Position numbers and translations under genes: made by a program. The notes beneath the pieces were generated by a model, which did not search any database, was not told the DNA's origin, and worked only from the letters and a program-made list of their open reading frames with translations. This document shows, one piece after another, positions 14,709 to 21,695 of a DNA stretch of 26,541 nucleotides (within the stretch, counting starts at the first letter, position 1; every line of letters starts with the position of its first letter). This stretch comes from an uncultured Fusicatenibacter sp. (GTDB lineage: Bacteria; Bacillota; Clostridia; Lachnospirales; Lachnospiraceae): NCBI GenBank assembly GCA_902493585.1, contig CABUPZ010000032.1, positions 1-26,541 of the forward strand, written 5' to 3'.

Positions 14709-14736
14709 GTAACTGTTCAGCTGGCTGAACGGTTGC
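14709..14736 (+). repeat. Intercistronic hairpin, second copy of the tex-leader H1 palindrome
   Basis: The 28-nt element (arm GTAACTGTTCAGC, partner GCTGAACGGTTGC) matches 13973-14000 at 26 of 28 positions. Both differences (C to T at position 6, A to G at position 27) turn a Watson-Crick pair into a G-U wobble in plus-strand RNA. It lies between the stop of the PYQQ-repeat gene and the DUF975 ribosome site. Confidence 0.7.
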
Positions 14737-14766
14737 GACAATGACAACATCAAAGGAGAATTTACC

Positions 14767-15510
14767 ATGTATGAAAAAAAGAAACGTTCTGCCGAACTGA
14801 AACAGCTGGCGCGCGAAGCTCTGGTTGGCCGTTATGGCGTAATGGCAGGCGCCACTGCACTGATGACCGCATTGAATTTTCTTGCGATCCTGATCCCTGC
14901 GTGGATTTTCCCAGGAACTTCTGCTTTCAGCCAGATCTGCCAGTTTGCGGTCGGCATTGTGATCTCTCTCCTGATCAGCCTGTTTGGCTCGGGCATGGCA
15001 CGCCTTGCGCTGGACGTCACCTATGGACAGAAACCTCCGTTTGGAAACATGCTCTATCCTTTTTTCCATCACCCGGACCGGTTTCTGATCATGTCACTGG
15101 TACTGGTTGCGATCCAGTCGGTGCTGCAGATTCCCGTTTATGTCCTTGACAATCTTTATTCCCGTACCTTCCTGTCACACAACTACGGACTGGAAGAGAC
15201 ATTTGGATACTTATATTTTTCCTTGCTGTGTTCTTTCATCTCCACGCTGATCTACACCATCATTGCGCTGCGCTTTGCCATGGCGTCCTATCTGCTGCTG
15301 GAATATGAGGATCTCAGCGGAATCCAGGCGCTGAAAGAAAGCGCAAGGATGATGAAAGGACACAAAGGACGTTATTTCTATGTCTCCATCAGCTTCTTCG
15401 GCATGATGCTGCTCGGCTGCCTGACCTGTGGCATCGGCATGCTCTGGATCACGCCTTATATGGAAACTACATTTGCTTACTTTTACCGCAATCTGAAAAA
15501 CGAAGCCTGA
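14767..15510 (+). CDS. DUF975 family integral membrane protein
   Basis: This 247-residue protein opens with a charged stretch (MYEKKKRSAELKQLAREALVGRYG), the standard DUF975 start. About five or six hydrophobic segments follow, with LLISLFGSGMARLALDVTYGQKP-type and LEYEDLSGIQALKESARMMKGHKGRYF motifs typical of the family, and it ends with a helix before YFYRNLKNEA. No biochemical role is established for DUF975. AAAGGAG sits 9 nt before ATG 14767. The gene is second in a two-gene plus-strand unit and is convergent with the aldo/keto reductase at 15637. Confidence 0.88.
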   Translation: MYEKKKRSAELKQLAREALVGRYGVMAGATALMTALNFLAILIPAWIFPGTSAFSQICQFAVGIVISLLISLFGSGMARLALDVTYGQKPPFGNMLYPFFHHPDRFLIMSLVLVAIQSVLQIPVYVLDNLYSRTFLSHNYGLEETFGYLYFSLLCSFISTLIYTIIALRFAMASYLLLEYEDLSGIQALKESARMMKGHKGRYFYVSISFFGMMLLGCLTCGIGMLWITPYMETTFAYFYRNLKNEA

Positions 15511-15539
15511 ATTTTCAGGTTGTTTTCTGTTCAATGTCA

Positions 15540-15598
15540 AGTGGCATCCAATTTCAATCCTTCATCGAAACCGTAGAGGATTGAAATTGGATGCCATT
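15540..15598. repeat. Long stem-loop between convergent genes
   Basis: A perfect 19-bp inverted repeat (15542-15560 with 15578-15596; arm GGCATCCAATTTCAATCC after an initial T) surrounds a 17-nt loop, extended outward by a G-T and an A-T pair. There is no T run on either side, so it is not a textbook terminator, although its place between convergent genes would suit one. The rest of the 15511-15636 spacer shows nothing else. Confidence 0.75.
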
Positions 15599-15636
15599 GG
15601 CAAGCGATTTGGTGTAGTTATTTACGAAACGCTGTA

Positions 15637-16683
15637 CTAGTCACGTTCAATCTTCTGGCTGCCTGTAGACCAGACATGCGGTTTTTTTGCTGCTGCCGGT
15701 GTATTCTGAGCCATCACGCCCACCAGCTTGTGGGGAACATACGCTTCCTCCAGATAAGTGAGTTCCTCCGATGTCAGAACAAGATCCACTGCCCTGGCTG
15801 CTCCCTCGATATGATGCAGTTTGGTGGCTCCTGTCACCGGGGCAGTAACCTTTGTCAGAAGCCATGCCAGGGAGATTTCCGTCATGGACACACCTTTCTT
15901 TTCGGCAAGCTCTGCCACACGATTGATGATCACCTGATCCTGTTTCGCTGTGGCGTCATACTTGAATTTTGCATAGCTGTCTTCTTCCAGCCGTTTGGAA
16001 GTTTCGCCGGGATGTTTGGAAAGCCTGCCTCCGGCAAGGGCGCTGTAAGGCGTCATGGCAATGTTGTCCTCGGCACAGAGTCTTGCCATCTCCCGCTCTT
16101 CCTCACGGAAGATCAGGTTATAATGCCCCTGGACAGAGACAAATTTCGCAAATCCTTCTTTTTCCGCCAGAGCATTCGCCTTTGCCAGCTGATAGGCAAA
16201 ACAGTTGGAAATTCCGATATACCGTGCTTTTCCCTCTTTCACAATACGGTTCAAGCCATCCATAATGTCGTAAAGCGGCGTTTCATAATCCCACATATGA
16301 TAAATATACAGATCCACATAATCCAGTCCGAGATTTTTCAAACTGGTATTGATCATCTGCTCAATATGCTGCTGACCCGTGATCCCGGCAGCGATCTCTT
16401 CCTGGGTGCGCGGCAGAAATTTGGTCGCGATGACCACATTCTCACGCTTTGCAAAGTCACGGACCGCCCGTCCTACATACTGCTCGCTGGTGCCGCTCTG
16501 GTAACCGATGGCAGTGTCAAAAAAGTTGACGCCAAGCTCCAGCCCCCGTTTGATGATCTCCCGGGAATGCTCCTCATCCAGCGTCCATCCATGCTGTCCG
16601 TTCCGGGCGTCGCCAAATCCCATACACCCCATACAGATGCGGGAAACCGTCAGATCTGAATTTCCTAATTTTGTGTATTGCAT
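15637..16683 (-). CDS. Aldo/keto reductase (second, unrelated copy)
   Basis: The 348-residue oxidoreductase has the catalytic tetrad D56 and Y61 (FFDTAIGY), K88 (IATKF) and H129 (IYHMW), and the GISNCF motif near 175. The sequence QGHYNLIFREEEREM and the opening MQYTKLGNSDLTVSRICMGCMGFG place it with the large bacterial group of aldo/keto reductases that includes YajO-like enzymes. It is not a close copy of the one at 3321. The start at 16683 has AAGGAGG at 9 nt. It has its own promoter at 16715-16743, so it is probably monocistronic. The substrate is unknown. Confidence 0.9.
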   Translation of the reverse strand: MQYTKLGNSDLTVSRICMGCMGFGDARNGQHGWTLDEEHSREIIKRGLELGVNFFDTAIGYQSGTSEQYVGRAVRDFAKRENVVIATKFLPRTQEEIAAGITGQQHIEQMINTSLKNLGLDYVDLYIYHMWDYETPLYDIMDGLNRIVKEGKARYIGISNCFAYQLAKANALAEKEGFAKFVSVQGHYNLIFREEEREMARLCAEDNIAMTPYSALAGGRLSKHPGETSKRLEEDSYAKFKYDATAKQDQVIINRVAELAEKKGVSMTEISLAWLLTKVTAPVTGATKLHHIEGAARAVDLVLTSEELTYLEEAYVPHKLVGVMAQNTPAAAKKPHVWSTGSQKIERD

Positions 16684-16714
16684 ACTGTGATTCCTCCTTC
16701 TTTCAACTGCTTTT

Positions 16715-16743
16715 ATTATAGAATTGCTCCCTTTCAATGTCTA
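16715..16743 (-). promoter_or_regulatory. Promoter of the second aldo/keto reductase
   Basis: Minus strand: -35 TAGACA (16738-16743), 17-nt spacer, -10 TATAAT (16715-16720). Start codon at 16683. Confidence 0.65.
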
Positions 16744-16801
16744 ATGCCTGTCAGATATCTTTTTCTATGCCTTTTGCGTATGATTTCCATTCACTCCATA
16801 T

Positions 16802-16833
16802 AAAAATCGCCACCTGCAATCAAGTGACGATTT
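16802..16833 (-). terminator. Intrinsic terminator of the macrodomain gene
   Basis: Minus strand: AAATCGTCAC pairs with GTGGCGATTT (one G-T pair), followed by TTTTTA (16802-16806). The macrodomain stop codon lies in the loop, so the hairpin overlaps the end of the gene. Confidence 0.8.
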
Positions 16834-17599
16834 CCCGATAAATATCATGATCCTCTTGTTTGAAAACATTAAAGACCACCTTCTCAATGCGTGTGTCCGT
16901 CTTCAGATAATCCATAACTGTCCGTACCGCAATTTCAGCTGCCTTTTTCTGCGGGAAATGAAATTCTCCCGTAGAAATACAACAGAACGCAATGCTTTTC
17001 AGTCCGTTATCTGCTGCAAGCTCCAGGCAGGATTGATAGCAGTCTGCAAGCTGCCTGCAGTGGTTCTCTGTCAAGCGTCCTGATACGATTGGTCCGACCG
17101 TATGAAGCACATATTCAGAAGGCAAATTATACGCAGGCGTGATTTTCGCTTTTCCCGTTGGCTCGTCGTATCCCTGCTCATTCATAATCTTATCGCAAGC
17201 CAAACGGAGCTGTATGCCGCTTACGCTGTGAATGATGTTATCCACACAAGAATGGCAGGGTACGAAACATCCCCTCAAAGCACTGTTAGCTGCGTTTACA
17301 ATGGCATCAATCTTCAGTGTTGTAATATCTCCTCGCCACAGTACCAGACGACGATCAAGGGATGACGCAGGCAGCGATGCACTGTCTGTGATTCCTTTTC
17401 TTGCAACTTCTTCCTTTAAATATTCATCCTGAATTTTAAGAAACGCATTGCTGATCGGGCGTGGAGGGCGAATATTCATCAGACTTCGGAGAAGCCTTTT
17501 TTGTTCCTCCTCACGATCCGGTATCTCAATCTCACGATATCCCGGTTCTTCTGCCAACAGCTTTCGGATCAGATACATCCTCTGTTCTTCATGGGTCAT
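16820..17599 (-). CDS. Zinc-type macrodomain protein-ADP-ribose hydrolase
   Basis: The 259-residue protein has a helical N-terminal part (1-80) and a macrodomain (about 85-258). WRGDITTLKIDAIVNAANSALRG (88-110) is the ADP-ribose binding motif and HTVGPIVSG (166-174) the second loop. GCFVPCHSCVDNIIHSVSG (110-128), with C111, C115, H116 and C118, is the cysteine/histidine insertion that marks the zinc-containing macrodomain class; I do not assign the exact ligands. That class removes ADP-ribose from proteins and in some Firmicutes and fungi sits with a SirTM sirtuin and lipoate genes. None of those is near here. The start follows AAAGGAGAG. It has its own terminator. Confidence 0.9.
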   Translation of the reverse strand: MTHEEQRMYLIRKLLAEEPGYREIEIPDREEEQKRLLRSLMNIRPPRPISNAFLKIQDEYLKEEVARKGITDSASLPASSLDRRLVLWRGDITTLKIDAIVNAANSALRGCFVPCHSCVDNIIHSVSGIQLRLACDKIMNEQGYDEPTGKAKITPAYNLPSEYVLHTVGPIVSGRLTENHCRQLADCYQSCLELAADNGLKSIAFCCISTGEFHFPQKKAAEIAVRTVMDYLKTDTRIEKVVFNVFKQEDHDIYREIVT

Positions 17600-17695
17600 G
17601 GCCGTACTCTCCTTTCTTATTGCGTCTGGTACATCGAATACTAATATAATAATCCACGATCGTTCAAAAGAAAAGTACGCACAAATCTCTCACTA

Positions 17696-17713
17696 AGTTA
17701 CCTCTGGGTAACT
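17696..17713 (-). other. Small stem-loop after the PGM-like gene
   Basis: AGTTACC (17696-17702) pairs with GGTAACT (17707-17713) around a 4-nt loop, 2 nt past the stop codon. On the minus strand no T run follows, so termination here would be weak or protein-assisted. Confidence 0.45.
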
Positions 17714-17715
17714 CA

Positions 17716-18918
17716 TCACTGCTGCAGCAGAAGTTTCATCAGCTCACATCCCCGCTCCACAGTCACTCCCGATAAAGCGGCTTCTCTTTCATTGTATTTC
17801 CAGGAATGAGCACGCTTTGCCGTGCTGTCGTACAGCAGATACGGCACCGGCTCCGCCACATGGGTGCGCAGGCGCACCGGAGTGGGATGATCCGGAAGCA
17901 GCAGCAGACGATACGGAGTTCCGGCGTCATCCAGCTGACGGGTCAATGGCTCAAGCACCCGCCGGTCAATGTTTTCGATCGCCTGGATCTTCCGTTCCAC
18001 GCTTCCCTGATGCCCCATCTCATCCGGCGCTTCGACATGAAGATACGCAAGATCATATCCGTCTTTCAGCAGCGCGTCCGCTGCCGCCTGTGCCTTGCCT
18101 TCATAATTGGTATCCAGACCTCCATTCGCTCCCGGAACCTCTGCGCAGTCCATCCCCGCGCCGATGGCAATTCCTTTGAGCAGATCCACCGCCGAGATCA
18201 TGATCCCTCTCTTTCCGAAGGTTTCCCCGAAATCCGGAAGCGCCGGCCGTGTACCTGCGCCCCAGAACCAAAAACTGTTGGCAGGATTCTTTCCCTGCCG
18301 CTTCCGCTCAAGATTCAGCGGATGCTCCTTCAGGATCTCATAACTGCATTTCTGCATCTGCAGCAGCCGCGGGTCTGCGGGAAGCCACGGTCCAATCTCC
18401 TGTTCCAGAATATCATGGGGCGGAGTCAGTTCCCCCGACATGCCGTTTTTCCATATCATGCAGTGCCGGTAGCTGGTTCCCACATAAAACTTCCCATCGG
18501 AAATCTCCATCCGATCCAGCACCGCCTGGAGCAGAATCCTCGCATCTTCGGTACGGATCTCGTCAGAACTGTGATCCAGGATCGTTTGTTTCTCATAGGG
18601 TGCATCCTTCTCTGTCAAGGTGACAAGATTGCATCGGAAAGCAACATCGCCTTCCTCCATTCCGGCTCCGATGCTCAGCGCTTCCAGCGGGGAACGTCCG
18701 GTATAATACTTTTGCGGATCATAACCAAGGACCGAAAGATTCGCCGTGTCGCTGCCCGGCGCCATTCCCTCCGGAATTGTCACCGCCATGCCGATCTCCG
18801 ACTGTGGCGCCAGCCGGTCCATCTGCGGGGTAGACGCATCTTCCAGCGGCGTTTTTCCGCCCAACATTTCCAACGGTTCATCTGCCATTCCATCTCCAAG
18901 TACCACGATATACTTCAT
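17716..18918 (-). CDS. Cofactor-independent PGM-like enzyme, probable homoserine kinase
   Basis: This 400-residue alkaline-phosphatase-superfamily protein is of the archaeal-type phosphoglycerate mutase (ApgM) group. Metal and catalytic motifs are LGDGMAD (D9), PGSDTANLSVLGYDP (S56), LHVEAPDEMGHQGS near 300 and LLPDHPTP near 350. A subgroup with this architecture was named as a proposed homoserine kinase (TIGRFAM TIGR02535, from memory) because it clusters with threonine genes. Here it directly follows homoserine dehydrogenase, 92 nt downstream in the same direction, and no GHMP-type homoserine kinase is in the window. Glycolytic mutase activity remains possible. The start at 18918 has a GGGAGG site. 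The hom spacer holds a hairpin. Confidence 0.85.
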   Translation of the reverse strand: MKYIVVLGDGMADEPLEMLGGKTPLEDASTPQMDRLAPQSEIGMAVTIPEGMAPGSDTANLSVLGYDPQKYYTGRSPLEALSIGAGMEEGDVAFRCNLVTLTEKDAPYEKQTILDHSSDEIRTEDARILLQAVLDRMEISDGKFYVGTSYRHCMIWKNGMSGELTPPHDILEQEIGPWLPADPRLLQMQKCSYEILKEHPLNLERKRQGKNPANSFWFWGAGTRPALPDFGETFGKRGIMISAVDLLKGIAIGAGMDCAEVPGANGGLDTNYEGKAQAAADALLKDGYDLAYLHVEAPDEMGHQGSVERKIQAIENIDRRVLEPLTRQLDDAGTPYRLLLLPDHPTPVRLRTHVAEPVPYLLYDSTAKRAHSWKYNEREAALSGVTVERGCELMKLLLQQ

Positions 18919-18953
18919 TTTGTTCCCTCCCTGCCGGAAACTCTGATATGTTT

Positions 18954-18982
18954 ATGGTCTGCGCAGCAATTGCGCAGACCAT
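18954..18982 (-). repeat. Hairpin repeat upstream of the PGM-like gene, second copy of tex-leader H3
   Basis: GGTCTGCGCA (18956-18965) and TGCGCAGACC (18971-18980) form a perfect stem around a 5-nt loop, extended to 12 bp by flanking AT pairs. The same two 10-nt arms with a different 5-nt loop occur at 13883-13907 before tex. Both copies lie 32-37 nt upstream of a start codon. Confidence 0.75.
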
Positions 18983-19010
18983 TCCAACGGTTGCCTTTTT
19001 ATAACGTTTT

Positions 19011-20228
19011 TTAAATTTTCGCACGGATCCTGCTGAGAATTCCGTCCATTTTTTCCGCGCGCTCCCGGAACGAACGCTCTGTGACCATTCCGGTGACAAA
19101 CGCAAATTCCTCCGTCAGCCCCGGTACTGTGACAACATCCACCGGACCGAACAGGTTCTCCACCTCTTCTTTTCTCTGCGCCGGCGTTCCGCTGACACGC
19201 ACGAAGAAACGGCTTCTCACCTCATCGATGTTCATCAGTTCCAGTTTTCTGTTGCTCCAGTTCACCATTATACTTCTGTGCAGATGTTTCGCGCAGTCCA
19301 CCACATCGGAAACCACCGCGCTGGCAGTCGGAAGCTTTCCTGCTCCGCTTCCGTAGAACATCGCGTCGCCCAGGACATTTCCGTGAATGAAGATCGCGTT
19401 GAACACTCCGTTGACGCTGTACAGCGGGCTCTTTTTGCTGATCATCACCGGGCTCACCATCGCGTAAAAGCCTTCCTCCATCTTTCTGCTGGTGGCAAGA
19501 AGCTTGATGCTGGTTCCCATCGCGACAGCATATTTGATATCCGCCGCAGTGATCTTTGTGATTCCTTCCGTATAGATGTCTTCATAGCGCACATGATTTC
19601 CGTAGGCGAGAGAAGAAAGGATCGCAATCTTCCGGCAGGCATCGTAGCCTTCCACATCCGCCTCCGGATTTCTCTCCGCATATCCGTAATTCTGTGCTTC
19701 CTTCAGCGCCTCCTCAAACTCGGAACCGTCGCTTGCCATCTTAGTCAGAATATAGTTGGTGGTCCCGTTGAGAATACCTGTCACCTCGTCGATCTCATCA
19801 GCGGTTAGTGAAGAATTCAGCGGACGGATGATCGGAATTCCTCCGCCGCAGCTCGCCTCAAACAGATAATTAATGTTATTCTTTCTTGCAAGCTCCAGCA
19901 GTTCCACGCCGTGTTCCGCAACCAGTTCCTTATTGGAAGTGCAGACACTCTTTCCTGCTTCCAGCGCTCTTCTCGTGAAGGTATAGGCAGGTTCCAGACC
20001 GCCCATAACTTCCACAATGATATCCACTTCCGGATCGTTGATGATCGTCTCAAAATCATGAACCAGGATTTCCTGCACCGGATCTCCCGGAAAATCTCTC
20101 AGATCCAGCACATATTTAATGTTGATCTCATCCCCTGCTTTTCTGTTGATACTCTCATGGTTGGTATCTATTACCTCTACCACTCCTGAGCCTACGGTGC
20201 CGTAGCCCAGAACTGCAATCTGAACCAT
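19011..20228 (-). CDS. hom: Homoserine dehydrogenase
   Basis: The enzyme reduces aspartate semialdehyde to homoserine with NAD(P)H, the branch point to threonine and methionine. In 405 residues it shows the Rossmann motif GYGTVGSG (8-15), the TSNKELVAEHG substrate segment near 97, GGGIPIIRPL and LNGTTNYILTKM (about 128-165), the catalytic region around EADVEGYDACRKIAILSSLAYG (about 188-210), and a C-terminal ACT regulatory domain (about 340-405, FFVRVSG onward), which usually senses threonine. The start at 20228 follows GAGGAG at 8 nt. It lies between an HTH-ACT gene (78 nt upstream) and the PGM-like gene, as the middle gene of one operon. Confidence 0.97.
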   Translation of the reverse strand: MVQIAVLGYGTVGSGVVEVIDTNHESINRKAGDEINIKYVLDLRDFPGDPVQEILVHDFETIINDPEVDIIVEVMGGLEPAYTFTRRALEAGKSVCTSNKELVAEHGVELLELARKNNINYLFEASCGGGIPIIRPLNSSLTADEIDEVTGILNGTTNYILTKMASDGSEFEEALKEAQNYGYAERNPEADVEGYDACRKIAILSSLAYGNHVRYEDIYTEGITKITAADIKYAVAMGTSIKLLATSRKMEEGFYAMVSPVMISKKSPLYSVNGVFNAIFIHGNVLGDAMFYGSGAGKLPTASAVVSDVVDCAKHLHRSIMVNWSNRKLELMNIDEVRSRFFVRVSGTPAQRKEEVENLFGPVDVVTVPGLTEEFAFVTGMVTERSFRERAEKMDGILSRIRAKI

Positions 20229-20306
20229 TGTTCTTCTCCTCCTCTATTCCCAGACCATTCACTTCCTTGTGCTGTCTGTCTTTTCCATGTCATCTCCCGC
20301 AGAATA

Positions 20307-20756
20307 CTACTGTGCCTGCTGTCCAAGAATTTTAAAATAATGTACGCCCGGCATGCTCTCAATCGTTTCCACCATTGCCGATGCGTCTCCCACATCTCTG
20401 GCGATATCCACGCTGATCGTCAGCGACGCCACACCGTTCAGAGGGATGGACTGGTGGATCGTCAGTATATTTCCGTGGCATGCGGCAATCTGTTTCAGTA
20501 CATCAGACAAAAGGCCCGGCGCATCATCCATCTGCAGCAGAAAGGTGATGGTCTTGCCTTTTGCATTGTCATGAAACGGAAAAATATCATCTTTATATTT
20601 ATAGAATGAGCTCCTGCTGATCCCTGCTCTCTCCGTGGCTTCCTGAACCGTAAGATGCCCGGTCTCCATCCGCTTTTTCGCCTCGATCACCTTCAGCAGT
20701 ACCTCAGGAACCGCTTTCTCTTTCAGGACATAGTATTTTGTTTTTCCTGTACTCAT
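20307..20756 (-). CDS. HTH-ACT protein of the PheB/UPF0735 family, probable pathway regulator
   Basis: The 149-residue protein matches PheB-type proteins in length and order. MSTGKTKYYVLKEKAVPEV is followed by a helix-turn-helix-like segment at about 36-58 (VQEATERAGISRSSFYKYKD). An ACT domain spans about 70-145 (TFLLQMDDAPGLLSDVLKQIA, LTISVDIA). ACT domains bind amino acids. The Bacillus homologue has been reported, as I recall, to control threonine biosynthesis. First position before hom supports an amino-acid-sensing regulator. The start at 20756 has GGGAGAG upstream; the open frame reaches 36 codons further, across the promoter's transcription start, and was rejected. Confidence 0.88.
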   Translation of the reverse strand: MSTGKTKYYVLKEKAVPEVLLKVIEAKKRMETGHLTVQEATERAGISRSSFYKYKDDIFPFHDNAKGKTITFLLQMDDAPGLLSDVLKQIAACHGNILTIHQSIPLNGVASLTISVDIARDVGDASAMVETIESMPGVHYFKILGQQAQ

Positions 20757-20782
20757 TGCTCTCTCCCGTTCATTATCGTCTG

Positions 20783-20796
20783 TTTTTCTAGAAAAA
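20783..20796. promoter_or_regulatory. 14-bp palindrome in the HTH-ACT/hom leader, candidate operator
   Basis: TTTTTCTAGAAAAA is a perfect palindrome 27 nt upstream of the HTH-ACT start codon. A related site with core CTAGAAA and partial symmetry (TTTTCACTAGAAAG) lies 36 bp upstream at 20817-20830, at the promoter's downstream edge. Two similar sites flanking the transcript start suggest repressor binding, possibly by the operon's own HTH protein. Confidence 0.45.
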
Positions 20797-20831
20797 TCTC
20801 CCTGAGAAATACATTTGTTTTCACTAGAAAG

Positions 20832-20860
20832 ATAGTAGCATATTCTGAACGGATATTCAA
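20832..20860 (-). promoter_or_regulatory. Sigma-A promoter of the HTH-ACT/hom/PGM-like operon
   Basis: Minus strand: -35 TTGAAT (20855-20860), 17-nt spacer, -10 TACTAT (20832-20837). It starts 8 bp after the TPM gene stop, with no terminator between, so read-through from the TPM operon is possible. Confidence 0.68.
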
Positions 20861-20867
20861 GCAAAAC

Positions 20868-21695
20868 TTAAAAACTGCGCCCTCCGCCGCCATGACTTCT
20901 TCCGCTGGAAGACGTATGGACGCTGCTTCCGCCTCCGGGGCCGCCGGATCCAGGCGGCGGATTGGTGGGGATCCTACGGGAAGTCACATGGTGATCAATC
21001 AGCGTATCGCGGTTCGTTTCCAGCCTGATACTGCTGATCCGCCCGTACCCCCTGACATCCGATTTCACTTTCTTCCGATAGGAATAACGGACACAGAAAA
21101 ATACCAGACAGAACACCGCCACTCCGGCAATAGCCGCAAACACAACTTCCACTGCCGTAATACTGCGGTAATGAATGATTTTTCCATTCTCGTCGATCAG
21201 ATAGTCTCCGGCGGAAACTCCCCGGGCGATGACCATTTCCACATCGTCTGCCGCTCCCTGGAAAGCACCGGCATAATCCCGCCGGCTGACCTCGTCATAC
21301 ATATGATCCAGAAGTTCATCAATCTCCCGGTCGGACATATAATACCGCATGATACCCGCGGTAGAAATCCAAAGTTCCCTCTCTCCCATATCGATGAGAA
21401 ACAGCGCACCGTTTTCATCTTTCTCCTCCGGGTAAACACTGTCATAGAAATCATCCGCGTATTCTTCCTGGTTCTTCCCTTCGGTGTCCTCTGTCGTCAC
21501 CATCAAAATATGTATCCGGTTCTGTGTCTCGATTTCCCGGCATCTCTGTTCCAGAGCCGCAGCTTCCTCATCGGACAGAAGTCCGGCTTCATCGTAAACA
21601 TGCGTGGTCTCTGTCTCCTGTGCGGAAAGGGATAACGTCGGACAGAAAACCATCAAAATAAATGCCAGTATCAGAACAACACTTCTTTTCATCAT
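20868..21695 (-). CDS. TPM-domain membrane protein (YdjH-like)
   Basis: This 275-residue protein has an N-terminal signal sequence (MMKRSVVLILAFILMVFCPTL), an extracytoplasmic TPM domain (about 33-165; VYDEAGLLSDEEAAALEQ, then DNGALFLIDMGERELWIST), one membrane helix (about 178-203) and a basic tail ending in a glycine-rich stretch (GGPGGGSS, HGGGGRSF). TPM domains occur in photosystem repair factors and in bacterial envelope-stress proteins. It resembles Bacillus YdjH by domain and neighbours. ATG 21695 overlaps the stop of the zinc-ribbon gene (ATGA), showing tight coupling. It is the last gene of the SPFH/zinc-ribbon/TPM operon. Confidence 0.85.
   Translation of the reverse strand: MMKRSVVLILAFILMVFCPTLSLSAQETETTHVYDEAGLLSDEEAAALEQRCREIETQNRIHILMVTTEDTEGKNQEEYADDFYDSVYPEEKDENGALFLIDMGERELWISTAGIMRYYMSDREIDELLDHMYDEVSRRDYAGAFQGAADDVEMVIARGVSAGDYLIDENGKIIHYRSITAVEVVFAAIAGVAVFCLVFFCVRYSYRKKVKSDVRGYGRISSIRLETNRDTLIDHHVTSRRIPTNPPPGSGGPGGGSSVHTSSSGRSHGGGGRSF

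Noticed and set aside
15542..15596. Possible CRISPR repeat because of the TTTCAATCC arm
   Set aside because: There is a single inverted pair only, with no second direct repeat, spacer or cas gene.
17641..17690. Possible promoter of the macrodomain gene (TTGAAC with TATATT or TATTAG)
   Set aside because: Spacing is 13 or 15 nt rather than 16-18, so no convincing pair of boxes could be set.
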